DNA from: Taudactylus pleione
Lineage: Eukaryota; Chordata; Amphibia; Anura; Myobatrachidae
NCBI GenBank assembly: GCA_031769625.1
Contig: JAUIMM010000178.1
Coordinates: forward strand, 29,406,001-29,470,000
Direction of reading: 5' to 3'
DNA: 64,000 nt
Shown here: positions 1 through 10,300 of the stretch, one piece after another
Position numbering within the stretch: position 1 is the stretch's first letter
Layout: every line of letters begins with the position of its first letter
Notes under the pieces: generated by a model
The model's database searches: none
Told to the model about the DNA's origin: nothing
Seen by the model: only the letters and a program-made list of their open reading frames with translations
Position numbers and translations under genes: made by a program

Positions 1-7
1 CCGCAAC

Positions 8-945
8 CGTGTTAAAATGGGAAACATTTTTGCAAAAGTATGCCAGCCTGACCAAGAGGCCTCCCTACAAAGCTGAGTTAGGGAAACACCATGGGCAGGC
101 ACCCACGAAGGACCTACCGAGCGTGTATAATGAAATGTGATTGAAGTAGGAGGTTGATTCGATGCAGCCAAATAGGCCTGTCTGATAGTCAGACGAATCC
201 ATCCTCAAATAGACTCTTTTGAAGCCAGCTCGCCAGGATGTGCCATATCATATCGAACAATCAGCGGAGGGATGCAGTCCTGTCAACATGAATCCAAAAA
301 GCCCGAACCACGTCTAGGGATCTGGATGCTGAAGAATCGTCTTAAAACACTGGAACCACAATCGGTTGGTTGATGTGGAACGCAGACACTACCTTAGGTA
401 AAAAAGATAACTGCGTACAGAGCTCAGCCCTATCCTCATGAAAAATGAGGTAAGGTGGATGACAAGAAAGCGCCGCTAGCTCCGACACATGCCTAGCAGA
501 GGCGAGCGCCAAAAGGAGAACCACTTTCCAAGTTAAAAATTTTAATTCCACAGTCTGTAAAGGTTCAAATAGTGAAGACTGGAGAAAGGAGAGGACTAAA
601 TCCAAATTCCATGGGGCCGAAGGAGGTACAAACGGAGGTTGTAACCTGATGTCTGGACATGCGGCAATATTGTTAGTCTCCTTTGAAAGAAAATCAACAG
701 AGCCGAAATCTGAACCTTCAAGATCCCAGACGAAGGCCTGCTGCTAAACCAGCCTGTAGAAAAAGAAGAAGCCTTGCTATCTTAAATTCTGATGGTGGCG
801 AACTCCTGCGTTCACCCCAAGATACATACGCCTTCCATATACGCTGATAGTGCTTAGACGTAACTTCCTTTCTAGCCCTCAGCCTAGTAGGAATAACCCT
901 TGAAGGAATACCTCTTCTTCTTAGGATTGCCCTTTCAACAGCCAC
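8..945 (-). pseudogene. DIRS-like tyrosine recombinase, broken
   Basis: This is the C-terminal enzyme of the DIRS-like element, which would resolve and insert the circular cDNA. The N-terminal part (945-718) has the arm-type segment with 'ILRRRGIPSRVI' and 'TSKHYQRIWKAYVSW'. The catalytic part (605-342) contains LTWKVVLLLALASARHVSEL, where the Arg of SARHVSEL fits the first Arg of the RHRY tetrad. It is followed by PPYLIFHEDRAEL and SFLPKVVSAFH, typical of vertebrate DIRS recombinases. A degraded stretch down to about position 10 still resembles the region around the catalytic Tyr. Several stops and frame changes separate these pieces, so no functional protein is expected. Confidence 0.75.
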
Positions 946-953
946 ACCGTCAA

Positions 954-2960
954 CTAATCCGCTTTACGTTCTGATAGATAAACGGACCCTGGTGCAGAAG
1001 GTCCTTCTGCAGAGGAAGAGGCCACAGGTCGTCTATTAGCAGCAGACATAGGTAGGAATACCATGCCCATCTGGGCCAGTGTGGGGCCACCAACAGTACC
1101 TTTACCCTTTCTCATTTGATTCTTTGAAGCACATGAGAAAGAAGTGGGAGTGGATGGAACAGGTAAACAAACTGAGACCTCCAAGGAGTTGTAAGAGTAT
1201 CCACTGTCACAACCTGTGAATCTCTTGTCCGTGAGCAGTAGAGAGGCCGTTGATGGATCAACCTTGACGTCATGAGATCTACCTGAGGAAGACCCCAACG
1301 CTGAATCAGTTGTTGAAAACCTGTGGTCTGAGTGTCCATTTCCCCAGATGATTGTCTTGTCAACTGAGGTAGTCGGCCTCCCAATTTCTGCTGATATTGT
1401 TACCGCTAATTCCTCTGCCCAGAGAAGAATGCGGCTTACCTCCCTCATGGCAGACTGACTCTTGGTGCTGCCTTGTCTGTTTATGTACGCCACAGCTGTG
1501 GCATTGCATGGCCCTTCAACAGGGGCTGTGCCATCCGAAGAGCATATAACACTGCACTTATCCTTATGAGCAGTACCGCCTCCGAGTCAATGCCCCCCAT
1601 CCTCTCAGACTGGCATCTGTGGTGAGGAGAATCCATTCCCACATTGCAAACCTCTTGCCTGCCAGTAAGTGTGAGGAATTCAGCCACCAAGGAGAAATGT
1701 TCGAGCCTTGGGTGACAGTTGAACTCGCTGGTGAAGAAAAAAGGTGGGATCCTGACCACTGAGAGATGAGGTCCAGTCGGAATGGACGGGTATGGAACTT
1801 CCATCTTGGATAGACTGGAAGGTCACAAACATATTCCCCAGAGGAGGAATACACAGGTGTACTAACACCCTGCGATGGCGAAGTATCAATCACACCATGT
1901 GTTGGATGAAGGTGTTTTTTTCCTGCAGAGGAAACACCCTCTGCTCCACCGTGTCCAAAAACATCCCTAGGAAAAGCAGACACTGAGTAGGCTGTTGGAA
2001 ATTCAGGATCCATCCCTCCTGCCGTAATTGTTGAGATGTAGATCATCCAAGTACGGGATGATAGTGACACCCTGAATCCAAAGAAAGGCCATCATTACAG
2101 CCCTGACCTTCGTGAACACTCTTAGGACCTCATTCAGAGTCGGTCGTTGCGGCCGCACGGTCGTAAGGGAAAAGGGGCCGGATATGCAAATGATGCACTC
2201 GCAAGTTGCGTTCTTAAGATCGGATCGTTAGCTGGCCGACGAAGGGGAGGATGCGGCCGTAAGACAAAAAATATGCCCCCTTCTCGTACGCATTACACGT
2301 CATCTCCGGCCATATAAGGATTAATCGAGACCATCGGTAACCATGGGAACTGGTCGTAGAGCTTAAGGTTGACCATACCCTCTCTTAAGCACTACGATCA
2401 AGTCAGTGTACAAACCACCCATGTCACGTGTGCCATGACACTACTTTGTTAATTATGCACTCCCATAAAACACCATTCGCATAATTAGGCACGCCTGCGT
2501 TCGGATCTCCACTCCCCCGTTTTCAAGCACCTTCCCCTGTTACCACCCACAAACGCCTCATTCTGTCACTCAAACTACCGACCTGGCTGTGTTCAAGGAG
2601 AGAGAAATTTGTGATTGTAGCAGCTAGTTTGCGCACGCGCATTGCGAACTTTACGCATGCGCAGTTTAGCGAACATCGGTGGTGTATGACCGTGCATCCG
2701 CAACGACCGACTCTGAATGAGGTCCTTAGTGCTGATGAAAGACCAAAGGGTGAAATTAAAATTGAGAGTCCTGCACTGTGTGATGAAACCAAATGGGAAT
2801 GTGGAGATAGGCATGGTGCCATGACTCGGAAGCTAACTGAGGTTGCTGCGGAAGAGTACTAGCCACTGTACAATCATGGCATCCCTCTCGAGACCTGCAA
2901 TGACAGACTGCAGGGACTCTATCTTGAACCTGAAGTTCCGCAAATAAGGTTGAGATGTTT
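954..2960 (-). pseudogene. DIRS-like reverse transcriptase and RNase H, interrupted by a MITE
   Basis: The RT domain starts near 2960 with FRFKIESLQSVIAGLERD, the DIRS RT entry motif. It is cut by the MITE at 2125-2725 and resumes with a segment ending IIPYLDDLHLNN (about 2060-2030), which is the YxDD catalytic box. RNase H follows: TTDASLRGWGA near 1600, then ALRMAQPLLKGH, then AYINRQGSTKSQSAMREVSR from 1493. The order RT, RNase H, recombinase on one strand fits DIRS elements. Frameshifts near 1560 and 1490 and further stops make it a pseudogene. Confidence 0.8.
2125..2725. mobile_element. Harbinger-type MITE, family B, copy 1
   Basis: The element has terminal inverted repeats starting GGACCTCATTCAGAGTCGG (right end the exact complement over about 28 bases) and a perfect TTA target duplication at 2122-2124 and 2726-2728. 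The TTA duplication is the PIF/Harbinger hallmark. Its interior (about 2450-2590, with 'cacgcctgcgttcggatc') is shared with the copies at 6622 and 39000. It sits inside the DIRS-like RT. Confidence 0.88.
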
Positions 2961-3059
2961 CAGGTTCAGAATGGGTCTCACTGAACCATCCGACTTGGGA
3001 ACTACAACCAAACTGGAGAGAAGGGAGCACATCATGCCGGAGGCTTAACTGCTGGGAGT

Positions 3060-4330
3060 AAGAGGGAGATAGCAGGAGCTTCTCTGGAACGACTCCTGAA
3101 TCTCCTTGGGATCCGCAAGGACTGAAAGGACGGTCCGAGGAGGAGGAGCAGCAGATGGAAGATAAGTGGACTTACCACCTGTGGCTTTAGAGATCCACTT
3201 GTTCTGATCCAAACAGAGCTTCCTTTGTGAATGGAAAAGCTTCCACAGCTTTTAGCTTCCTCATCGGCCTGACATTGTCTCAGCCACAGGGCTCTGTGAC
3301 TGAGATAGTCAAAGCCAAGGATCTAGAGGAAAGATTACACATCCTGTGAAGTCTCCTGATAAAAGGAAGCATGCTCTGCAATCTGTTCTGTTAAAGGAAC
3401 CAGATCCTCCGCCGGAACACCAGTTTTAAGGCCCTCAGCAAGCTGCGTCACCCAAGCTTCCACAGCCCTGTTGACCCAACAACTGACTAGTGCGGTTCAA
3501 GTTACAGTGTACCTATACATTTGAACTTGGGTAGGAATAAAGCCTACAGCATCTGGTATTCCCAGGCGGACTCCCATCCAAGTACTAACCAGGCCTGACC
3601 CTGCTTAGCTACCGAGATCAGATGAGATCTGGCGTGTTCAGGGTGGTGTGGCCGTAGGCTGCCAGACAGATGTGCCCTGAGCTATTCCCTAGGCACACTA
3701 AAATATGGCAGTGGCGAGAACTGCTCCTGCTCCCACCTGTACAGGGAGTACCATCTTTTTAAAAGACATGACATCGCATAATTTCCTGAACTCTGCAGGA
3801 AAGGGATAGTAGGATAATAGTTTACTTGTCTGAAACTTTTTAACTCTGTATCCAAGCTGAGGTAAGGATCTCGTCCAATTCCTCATATACTGTAAAGGTG
3901 GCTGCTAATCTTTGTTTCTTAACAAAGATAGACGGCCTAACATTCACAGGGTCCATTCTCTACACCCTGAGACACAGGCTCCAATTCTTCTGTTGCCTGT
4001 CCCCCTCCCCTGTATCAGGCATGTCGTCTGCTTTCCGGATCATCCCACATAAGGGGATTCGGTATCAGTCTCCTAGCAGGGACATTAGAGGACTATGCCA
4101 TGGGAGGGACCTAAGCTGACAAATTGTAAGCCCTTCTACAGACCTGGCTAAAGAACGCACCCAATCTGGTTCAGAGAAGGCAGACGTCTGAGATTTGGCA
4201 AACTTTCTTCTCTGTGAGCTTTCAGCCCTGCAGACAGATGTGGGCATTAGCTCATTAGGCTACAGACTCCTGCTGTAACATGACTGATGTAATTTGATCA
4301 GCCCACGGTTGCTGAGGTGATTACAGGAGT
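3060..4330 (-). pseudogene. DIRS-like gag-type ORF1, broken
   Basis: Upstream of the RT on the minus strand, translated stretches resemble the structural ORF of vertebrate DIRS elements. These are a 'LLSYYPFPAEFRKLCDV...LPV' segment (3886-3698) and a later 'AVEAWVTQLAEGLKTGVPAE' and 'RALWLRQCQAD' segment (about 3470-3240). The stretch between them is split by the 5S rRNA-like insertion. Stops and frame changes occur throughout. The assignment is by resemblance to the family's ORF1 pattern and by position, so it is weaker than for the RT. Confidence 0.55.
3541..3659 (-). rRNA. 5S rRNA-like copy, probably a pseudogene
   Basis: On the minus strand the 119 bases begin GCCTACGGCCACACCACCC and end near GCTGTAGGC, as in vertebrate 5S rRNA. 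The internal control region is well kept, with AGCTAAGCAGGGTC (box A) and TTGGATGGGAGTCCGCCTGG (intermediate element and box C). There are several substitutions relative to the Xenopus somatic gene, for example ACACGCCAGATCTCATC in the loop A and helix III area. It has only three T residues after the 3' end, fewer than a good pol III terminator. It is a single copy inside a dead DIRS-like element, so it is more likely a dispersed copy or 5S-derived SINE relic than a functional gene. Confidence 0.85.
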
Positions 4331-4527
4331 CTGAGTCATGCTACCAAATCACTGGCCACACACACACATACAGAGTGAAGGGACAATGAGACACACAGAG
4401 ATTGTTAGTAAGAAGAGATAAGAGCATAGGAGGATATGCTTTTACCCAGCCCAACCATCGCTGATACAATGACCAGCACGCTGTGTAAAAACAATATAAA
4501 TGTGCTATTAATGGCTGTGCACACACT

Positions 4528-5035
4528 GGACCTCATTCAGACCCGGTCGCAAGTGATGTGCGCTCGCAACCGGGTCGATGTTTTGGTCCTGCGCACATGC
4601 AGCGGCTGCACTGCACGTGCGCAAGCCCTGGAGCGAGAGAGAAACTCTCTTGCTCCAGAGCTCACTACAAAAGGCCCGGCTGTCGATGTTGATCGACAGC
4701 TCGGCCTGTTTTGTAGGCGGGGCGGGGGGGTGGTTTCACAAACGGAGGCGTTCCTACCGTTTTGTGGGCGGCCGCACTGACATCAGCAGTGATGTCAGTG
4801 GGGAGCTTACTGCTCGATCAGAGCAGGAAGCTCCCTGGGGCTTGCGGTTGCCGAGACCCAACCTTAGGGTCTCGTCGCAAGCCCCGATGGTTGCAATGGT
4901 CTTGACCATCGCGACCATCAACCTGGTTGGTCGCTAAGCTGTGGGTGGTCGCTAAGCAGGAGGCCGCACTAGAAAAAGCAAGCAGCCGTCCTCATTCAGA
5001 GCGAGTGGTCGCTTCTTGCGACTGCCTCTGAATGA
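4528..5035. mobile_element. Harbinger-type MITE, family A, copy 1
   Basis: The left end reads GGACCTCATTCAGACCCGG and the right end carries the complement CTCTGAATGA. The interior has several perfect hairpins shared with the copies at 19128 and 20678: a CACTGACATCA...TGATGTCAGTG palindrome near 4780, a gttgatcgacagc segment, and 'gatggttgcaatggtcttgaccatcgc'. An extra short inverted copy of the terminus lies near 4991. I could not find a clean target duplication. It interrupts the upstream part of the DIRS-like element. Confidence 0.72.
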
Positions 5036-5660
5036 CTCTTCAGTAGCCTGACCCCACTGTGTACTCACATCCGGGGACAGGACAGTCTCTCTGCTGTACT
5101 CAGCGTCTTGCAGCAGAATTATATATTTAAAATGGCCACCAGCCACTAGGAAACGCTGGGGTGGCTGGAAGGCGGGAGCAGAACTCATCGTTTGGCTCTG
5201 CCCCCCATGCTATGGCACCCGTTTACAGCGCTGAGCGGGCTGCATTAATGATGCCGCTGCCAAGTGTTGCCAGCGGAGGGTATGCTAGTGGGGGACTGCG
5301 ATGTGTGCCGCACACAGCGCATCTAGGTACCCCAAGAGACAGTTTTCTCTGTAGCTGAAGACCCCAGCGCACACCGCAAGCAGCTGCAGTGGGGTCTCTT
5401 GGCAGCTCCAACAATGCAGACAGGCAGGGGCAGGGAGCTGTCTGTCTGTGTCCTTATATGCTGATTGAGGATCTTTAATTTAAACAGAGAGCTCTGTGTA
5501 GTGCAGCCAGCTCCCTTGGCACAAGATTTAGACTGACCTGTAGGGGGGTATAGAGGGGGAGGAGCTAGCTACTATTCAAATTTATTAAAGTGCCAGCTCC
5601 CGGTTATCCCACATCTATACCCCACTGTACTGAGACTCCAGTGTACCCTAGTGGATGAAG
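5036..5660 (-). other. Probable promoter or terminal-repeat region of the DIRS-like element
   Basis: No protein is encoded. On the minus strand it begins 'tttctccttcatccactaggg' and contains 'ggcactttaataaatttg' and a 'ctcctccccctctataccccc' run. I associate such text with the non-coding 5' region of vertebrate DIRS-like elements. The call is from memory of the family plus position, not from a paired repeat. Confidence 0.4.
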
Positions 5661-6621
5661 GAGAAACACATCTATATGCAATATATAATATCAGCATCAG
5701 GGGTGGAGCACTTAAAACAATTGAAATTATCAGAGACTCCATTGAGAAACCTAACAATTTCTAATGCATTTCTGCATAAGAGGATACCAATTGCTTATTG
5801 AGTTGCATACAGGACTAAATAACAGTTTTCAAATCTATGTCTGCAAAAGTACAGTATATTTCTATTTGGCCAGTCCTGTAGTGATTTTAGATAAATCCAT
5901 CCTTTAACTATTATTATCTATTATGGTCGATGTAGGGTGAGGGCTTCGGAGTCTAAGTCTTACAATACCGAGAGCAGGACAAGTCAGTCGGTTTCAAACC
6001 AGATAATAATTGTGTAATATAACTACGAATCTGAAAGTAACGAATAGTGGGACGTCAAGAGAGGGGTACTTTAAGGTGTGACAGGGTAAGGACTGAAGTG
6101 CATTCCGAATCCAGAAATTGATATACCAGTTTGAGTCCCTGGAGGTGTATCTCTCTATCTAATTTTTATTGTGGTGTTCTGCAATATGAAGACTAATTTT
6201 TGCAATGCGCTGCAACTGCTGCCATCTTGACTCTCAAAACAATACACTGTGGGGGAAATCTATGTGCAGTGAAAAGTGAGTAAATTAACATAAACAAAGA
6301 TGATTTTGCACTATACCACTTTGTGTAACATTATTTACACATCCAAGCTTTTTGACCGACATAACTGGACTAATTTATACATACTGTGTAACAAGCACAA
6401 CAGTAAGAGGTGCCGTTTCGAGAAGAAGTAACAACCCCCTTTATTGGCACAAACTCCAAGTATTTAAGGACGTCCTGTCCTGTATATGGTTCCTTTTTGA
6501 TAAAGCCCCCATACTGGAGCGAAACCGGTGAGATATTTACCTGCTAGTGATTACACATTACAGTAGCTTTGCTGCTACGCTACTGAAACTGGGATCTTGT
6601 GCTGTGGAAGCTTGGGACAGA
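5661..6621. other. Unassigned AT-rich sequence with a degenerate repeat near its right end
   Basis: No coding region is convincing. Around 6495-6530 the text TTGATAAAG...GGAGCGAAACCGG resembles the motif at 57490 and, more distantly, the hammerhead-like motifs at 8736 and 55634. The rest gives no recognisable feature. Confidence 0.4.
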
Positions 6622-7220
6622 GGGCCTGATTCAGAGCCGGACACTATTTGCGCTCCCTCGTTCAGAAAAAGGAGCCGGATATTTTAATAGAGCGCTCGCT
6701 CTTTGCGGTCTGTTGACGCCTCTATGTCTGAGCGAGCGAATGAAATATGCGCTCGCTATTTTGTAATGACGCCCCCCTGGCCGTTCGCATCATACGTCAT
6801 CTCCGCTATTTATTAGATTAATCGAGTACATCGAAAGGCGTCTGAACTGCTCGCAGTGCTTGTGGTTGGATTTTCCTACCGCAATCATGCGAGCAGTTCA
6901 GGCTAAGAGACAACCAATTGACGTGGCCGAAAAAGCTGCTTTGTTAATTATGCACACCCTTAAAACGCCCGTTTTGACCGTTTGGCACGCCTGCGTTCGG
7001 ATCTCCACTCCCCGTTTTCAAGCACCTTCCCCTGTTACCACCCACAAACGCCTCATCCTGTCACTCAAATTAGCAGGCACTCACTATTTTGCGAACACAC
7101 GATTTCCGACTGCAATGACTGGTTGGCGCATGCGCATTACGACCCATACGCATGCGCAGATGTGCGAACATCGCTCAGAGCGAACGAGCGCCCGCTTATG
7201 AGCGGCTCTGAATCAGGCCC
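6622..7220. mobile_element. Harbinger-type MITE, family B, copy 2
   Basis: The ends are GGGCCTGATTCAGAGCCGG and its complement CGGCTCTGAATCAGGCCC. The interior at about 6940-7090 matches the copy at 2125, with 'taattatgcac', 'cacgcctgcgttcggatc' and 'aagcaccttcccctgttacc'. The target duplication is not clean (AGA left, TGA right). An internal stretch is also similar, in inverted orientation, to 26600-26690 inside the large Harbinger element. Confidence 0.85.
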
Positions 7221-8735
7221 TGAGTCTCAAGCCAGGAGCTGGAAGCTCCATCAGCACATATATACAAGCAGCTGTGACTCAGAACAGCTCACTTTGCTTG
7301 GGATTGAGCATTGGAAACTCACTTGGTTATCAGCTGCACACATGAAACACAGACCGGACCCCACTACTTACCAGGAGTGCCCACCGCGAGTGTGCTTCAT
7401 AGGAGGTGTCCTCCCAAACTCAACGGATTGTTCATGGGACTCTACAACTAGGTATCGATGTGGTGAGAGACTGGTATAACAGTGTGCACATTTCTATCAT
7501 ACAGAAAGAGCTATATATATTATTTGATTTTCCACATGTCATTAATTTGACAAGAGACTGCTCCATGTATCAAAGATCCAGTAATTCATTTCTATTAGAG
7601 GCAGTGTATTATATTTCAGTTCTTAGAAGTGCATTTGAGTCTTTCTATATTGAATAAATGTGATTATTTCTAAATGTAAATGTGATTATACTGTATGTAC
7701 TGACATTCCATTTTATAAAGATTATTAATATTATATAGGTGGTGTCTTAAGAATTTTTTTCTGCCATTTCAGGACTTATATAGTATATTATTTATTTGTT
7801 TATTAGCACATCACCATTGTAAATATAGAGGCTGCTGTACAACTGGCATATCTATAATGGGTGCAAGTTGCTATTGGGGTACCACTGTGCACACCCTGAA
7901 TATATTCAATATACTTACCCTGCGGCTGCTGCTGAAGTAATTGTCTGTGCCACTTTCCCAGAAATATGCACATGTGCAGTAGAGAAAAAGAAAATAACGT
8001 AGAGCGCTCAAAACTGACACCGTTGATGAGTCCAATATTGCTCTTTTATTTTAAATATTGTTCAAATATTGTTGTAAACAGACATAAATACACATGAATT
8101 AATATTGATATAAAATTCATCCAATAGCTTAAAAAATATAAGCCTAACTTTTAAAAGACAAATCAATATAGACTAGTGTGTCTCAAAGCTAACACAATGT
8201 AAGAAAGTGTGCAGTGAACAGTCTATGGGAAGTATTTTTCTTTCAAATGAATTACTGAAATAAAAAGTTCCTCAATGGTATTAGATAGGATACAGTGTGT
8301 AATCTCTTACCGCTTATTAGCAATGGAATAATAATTAAATCAAGTATGTAGTAGGTCCCATAGGGTGCTGGTTCTACTCATGTAATTGTTATCTGCCGGG
8401 GAAGTATGTTCCTTACCCCAAACGGCAGGTGTGGTTTCGAAGTATTCACTCCACAATAATGATGTGGGTCCTTAGTTGCAGACAATATAAAATCCAAATG
8501 TCTATTATCAGTGGTGCCATGCTAGCAGAGCTCACCCTGGCAGTATTGCCCCCTTCCACTTCACGGTGCTGGCAGCCACAGATGATCGTTTTCTTAGCAG
8601 TAGCGGTATGTGATATCAGTGACTTTTAAAGACAAAAAGCTCTGAAGATGGTGTAAATCCTTAGTAGCAGCGGATCCCAGTTCCCTGGCAATAGATTTGT
8701 GCAACAGCCAAAATAGGGCAGAAAGCAGCATATAT
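7221..8735. other. Unassigned non-coding sequence
   Basis: Stop-rich in all frames with no recognisable protein motif. The stretch to about 7500 may continue the repeat that flanks the MITE on its left (6480-6621). Nothing else is supportable. Confidence 0.4.
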
Positions 8736-8783
8736 CCTTGACGCATTTCTACGGGCAATATAACCCCCGGTTTCATCAGAAGG
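8736..8783 (-). ncRNA. Hammerhead-ribozyme-like motif
   Basis: On the minus strand the 48 bases read CCTT, CTGATGA, a 16-base segment that can pair CGGG with CCCG, GAAA, TGCGTC, AAGG. CTGATGA and GAAA are the invariant hammerhead core, the CCTT/AAGG pair would form helix I directly flanking the core, and the C of GTC would be the cleavage position. Helix III would be very short, as in minimal or dimeric hammerheads known from Penelope-like elements. The bases next to helix II do not pair well, so activity is doubtful. This is a structural reading by eye. Confidence 0.4.
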
Positions 8784-9345
8784 CTAGGTGCAGTAGAGAA
8801 ATGACTGGGAAATGGTATTGGTGCCATGTTATACAGGATATTCATGTGCATTTAACTCTAGCACAGTTTATCCCCGGAGAAACACATTATTCATCGCTTT
8901 AGGCCAAAAGGCTTGACAGTCGCTATGGATGCATGGCCGAAGAGGTCATCACATGAGATGGCCACAGGAACTGCGACGGTGGAGACATTCTATTTATTTA
9001 TTTATTTTATTTAGTAACAGTTTCTTATAAAGCGCAGCATATCCGTTGCGCTTTACAATTGGAAACATAAATAGAACAAAACTGGGTAGTAACACACAGA
9101 TATATAGGTAAGAAGGCCCTGCTCGTAAGCTTACAATCTATAGGGAAATAGGCATTGATACACAAGGATAGGTGCTATATATTGCAATTCTGGTCCAGCC
9201 AGAATGGAGAGTTTCTTGGTGGGCTGCGTGATCCAGTCACACAGGAATATCGGCCAAATATCAGGAGGATGTGAAAGAAAGACAATGTATGAGGTTATGT
9301 GTGGACTGTGAAAGGGGATGTAATTGTATATGGAAGCTATGAAGG

Positions 9346-10265
9346 TTAAGTGGGTGGTTCTGGAATCTGATAAGCTTGTCTGAAGAGGTGAGTTTTCAGG
9401 GAACGCTTGAAGGATTGGAGACTAGAGGAAAGTCTTATTGTGCGTGGTAAAGTTGGCCATCCACTATACAATTTTCTGTCAGATATCTGTACAATCTGGC
9501 TGGCTGGAATGAAAACCTGGTAATGTATGGGAGCAAATGACAGTTGATCATATGGTTTTAAACACTGAAAATAAGGACAAAAAAAAATTTCAAATTGGTT
9601 CAATTTGTGTGTTTTAAAAAATTTGTCTGAACAACCATTTTTGGCTATTTTCCAGTGTTTGTGAGCAAATGGACGATTGTCATTTGCTCTCATCCATTAC
9701 CAGGTTTTCATTCCAACCAGCCAGATTGGACAGATATCTGACAGAAAATGGTATAGTGGATGCCCAGCTTAAGGCATTCCATAGAGTGAGTGCAGCCCAA
9801 AGAAAGTCCTGTAACCGTGAGTGGGAGCAAGTAATGCATGGGGATGAGGGACGCAGATCTTGTGCTGAGCGGAGAGGTCGGGTTGGGAGATATTTTGAAA
9901 TGAGTGAAGAGATGTATGTTGGTGTGGTTTGGTTTTATAGTATTTTATATTGAATATGGTAGAAAACTGGCAGCCAATGGAGGGACTGATAGAGTGCTGC
10001 AGCCGACTATGAACGTTTGGCAAGGAAGATAAGCCTCGCAGCTGCATTCATAATGGATTGTAATGGTGATAACCTGTTTTGGTGAAGGCCAGTAAGGAGA
10101 CTATTGCAATAGTCAATGCAGGAAATAATGAGTGCATGGATTAGAGTTTTAGCAGTGTCTTGTGTGAGATATGGTCGAATTTTGGATATGTTTTTTAGAT
10201 GTATGTAACATGATTTTGAGACAGACTGCATATGGAATCTCAGGCACAGGTTATGACGCCCGAAA
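9346..10265 (-). pseudogene. L2-like LINE ORF2 C-terminal fragment
   Basis: The ORF would encode the reverse transcriptase of an L2-clade LINE. Visible pieces include 'SCYIHLKNISKIRPYLTQDT' with 'HALIISCIDYCNSLLTGL' and 'LQSIMNAAARLI' (10240-10020). These are followed, after a frame change, by 'SLISKYLPTRPLRSAQDLR', 'RLQDFLWAALTLWNAL', and after the MITE by 'SLQSFKRSLKTHLFRQA' (near 9400). These are the thumb and tail motifs of the L2 RT. Stops and a frameshift near 10020 make it non-functional. Confidence 0.78.
9452..9768. mobile_element. TTAA-flanked MITE with about 85-bp inverted repeats
   Basis: The two ends are near-perfect inverted copies: left GGCCATCCACTATACAATTT..., right ...AATGGTATAGTGGATGCCC, continuing through 'ctgtcagatatctg' and 'gaaaacctggtaatg'. 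The right flank is TTAA (9769-9772), the left TAAA, consistent with a piggyBac-type TTAA target with one change. The terminus AGCTGGCCAT is shared with the element at 58598. It splits the L2 ORF between 'LWNAL' and 'SLQSFKRSL'. Confidence 0.7.
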
Positions 10266-10300
10266 ATAGTAGCGACATGCCTGCATTTTTTTGCTGCCAC

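Larger units (their letters stand above)
1..5660 (-). mobile_element. DIRS-like tyrosine-recombinase retrotransposon, degenerate, running off the left window edge
   Basis: Read on the minus strand, the block gives, in order, a promoter-like terminal region (about 5660-5036), a gag-like region, reverse transcriptase, RNase H and a tyrosine recombinase. This is the set expected of DIRS1-type retrotransposons, which integrate with a tyrosine recombinase instead of a DDE integrase. All coding parts carry stops and frameshifts. Two Harbinger-type MITEs (2125-2725 and 4528-5035) and a 5S rRNA-like copy (3541-3659) interrupt it. The 3' end lies outside the window, so terminal repeats cannot be paired. 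Family assignment rests on recognised protein motifs. Confidence 0.85.
8991..10265 (-). mobile_element. L2-like LINE, 5'-truncated
   Basis: The minus strand carries the end of an L2-type reverse transcriptase ORF followed by a 3' tail reading 'ttgtaaagcgcaacggat' and 'gctttataagaaactg', and ending in a TAAATAAATA-type simple repeat at 9000-8991. The same tail occurs at 46480 and 56212. The 5' end is lost near 10265, as usual for L2 copies. A 317-bp TTAA-flanked MITE (9452-9768) is inserted in the ORF. Confidence 0.78.

Noticed and set aside
1112..1384. Minus-strand frame 'MGGRLPQLTRQSS...' as a separate gene
   Set aside because: It is part of the frameshifted DIRS-like RNase H region and not an independent gene.
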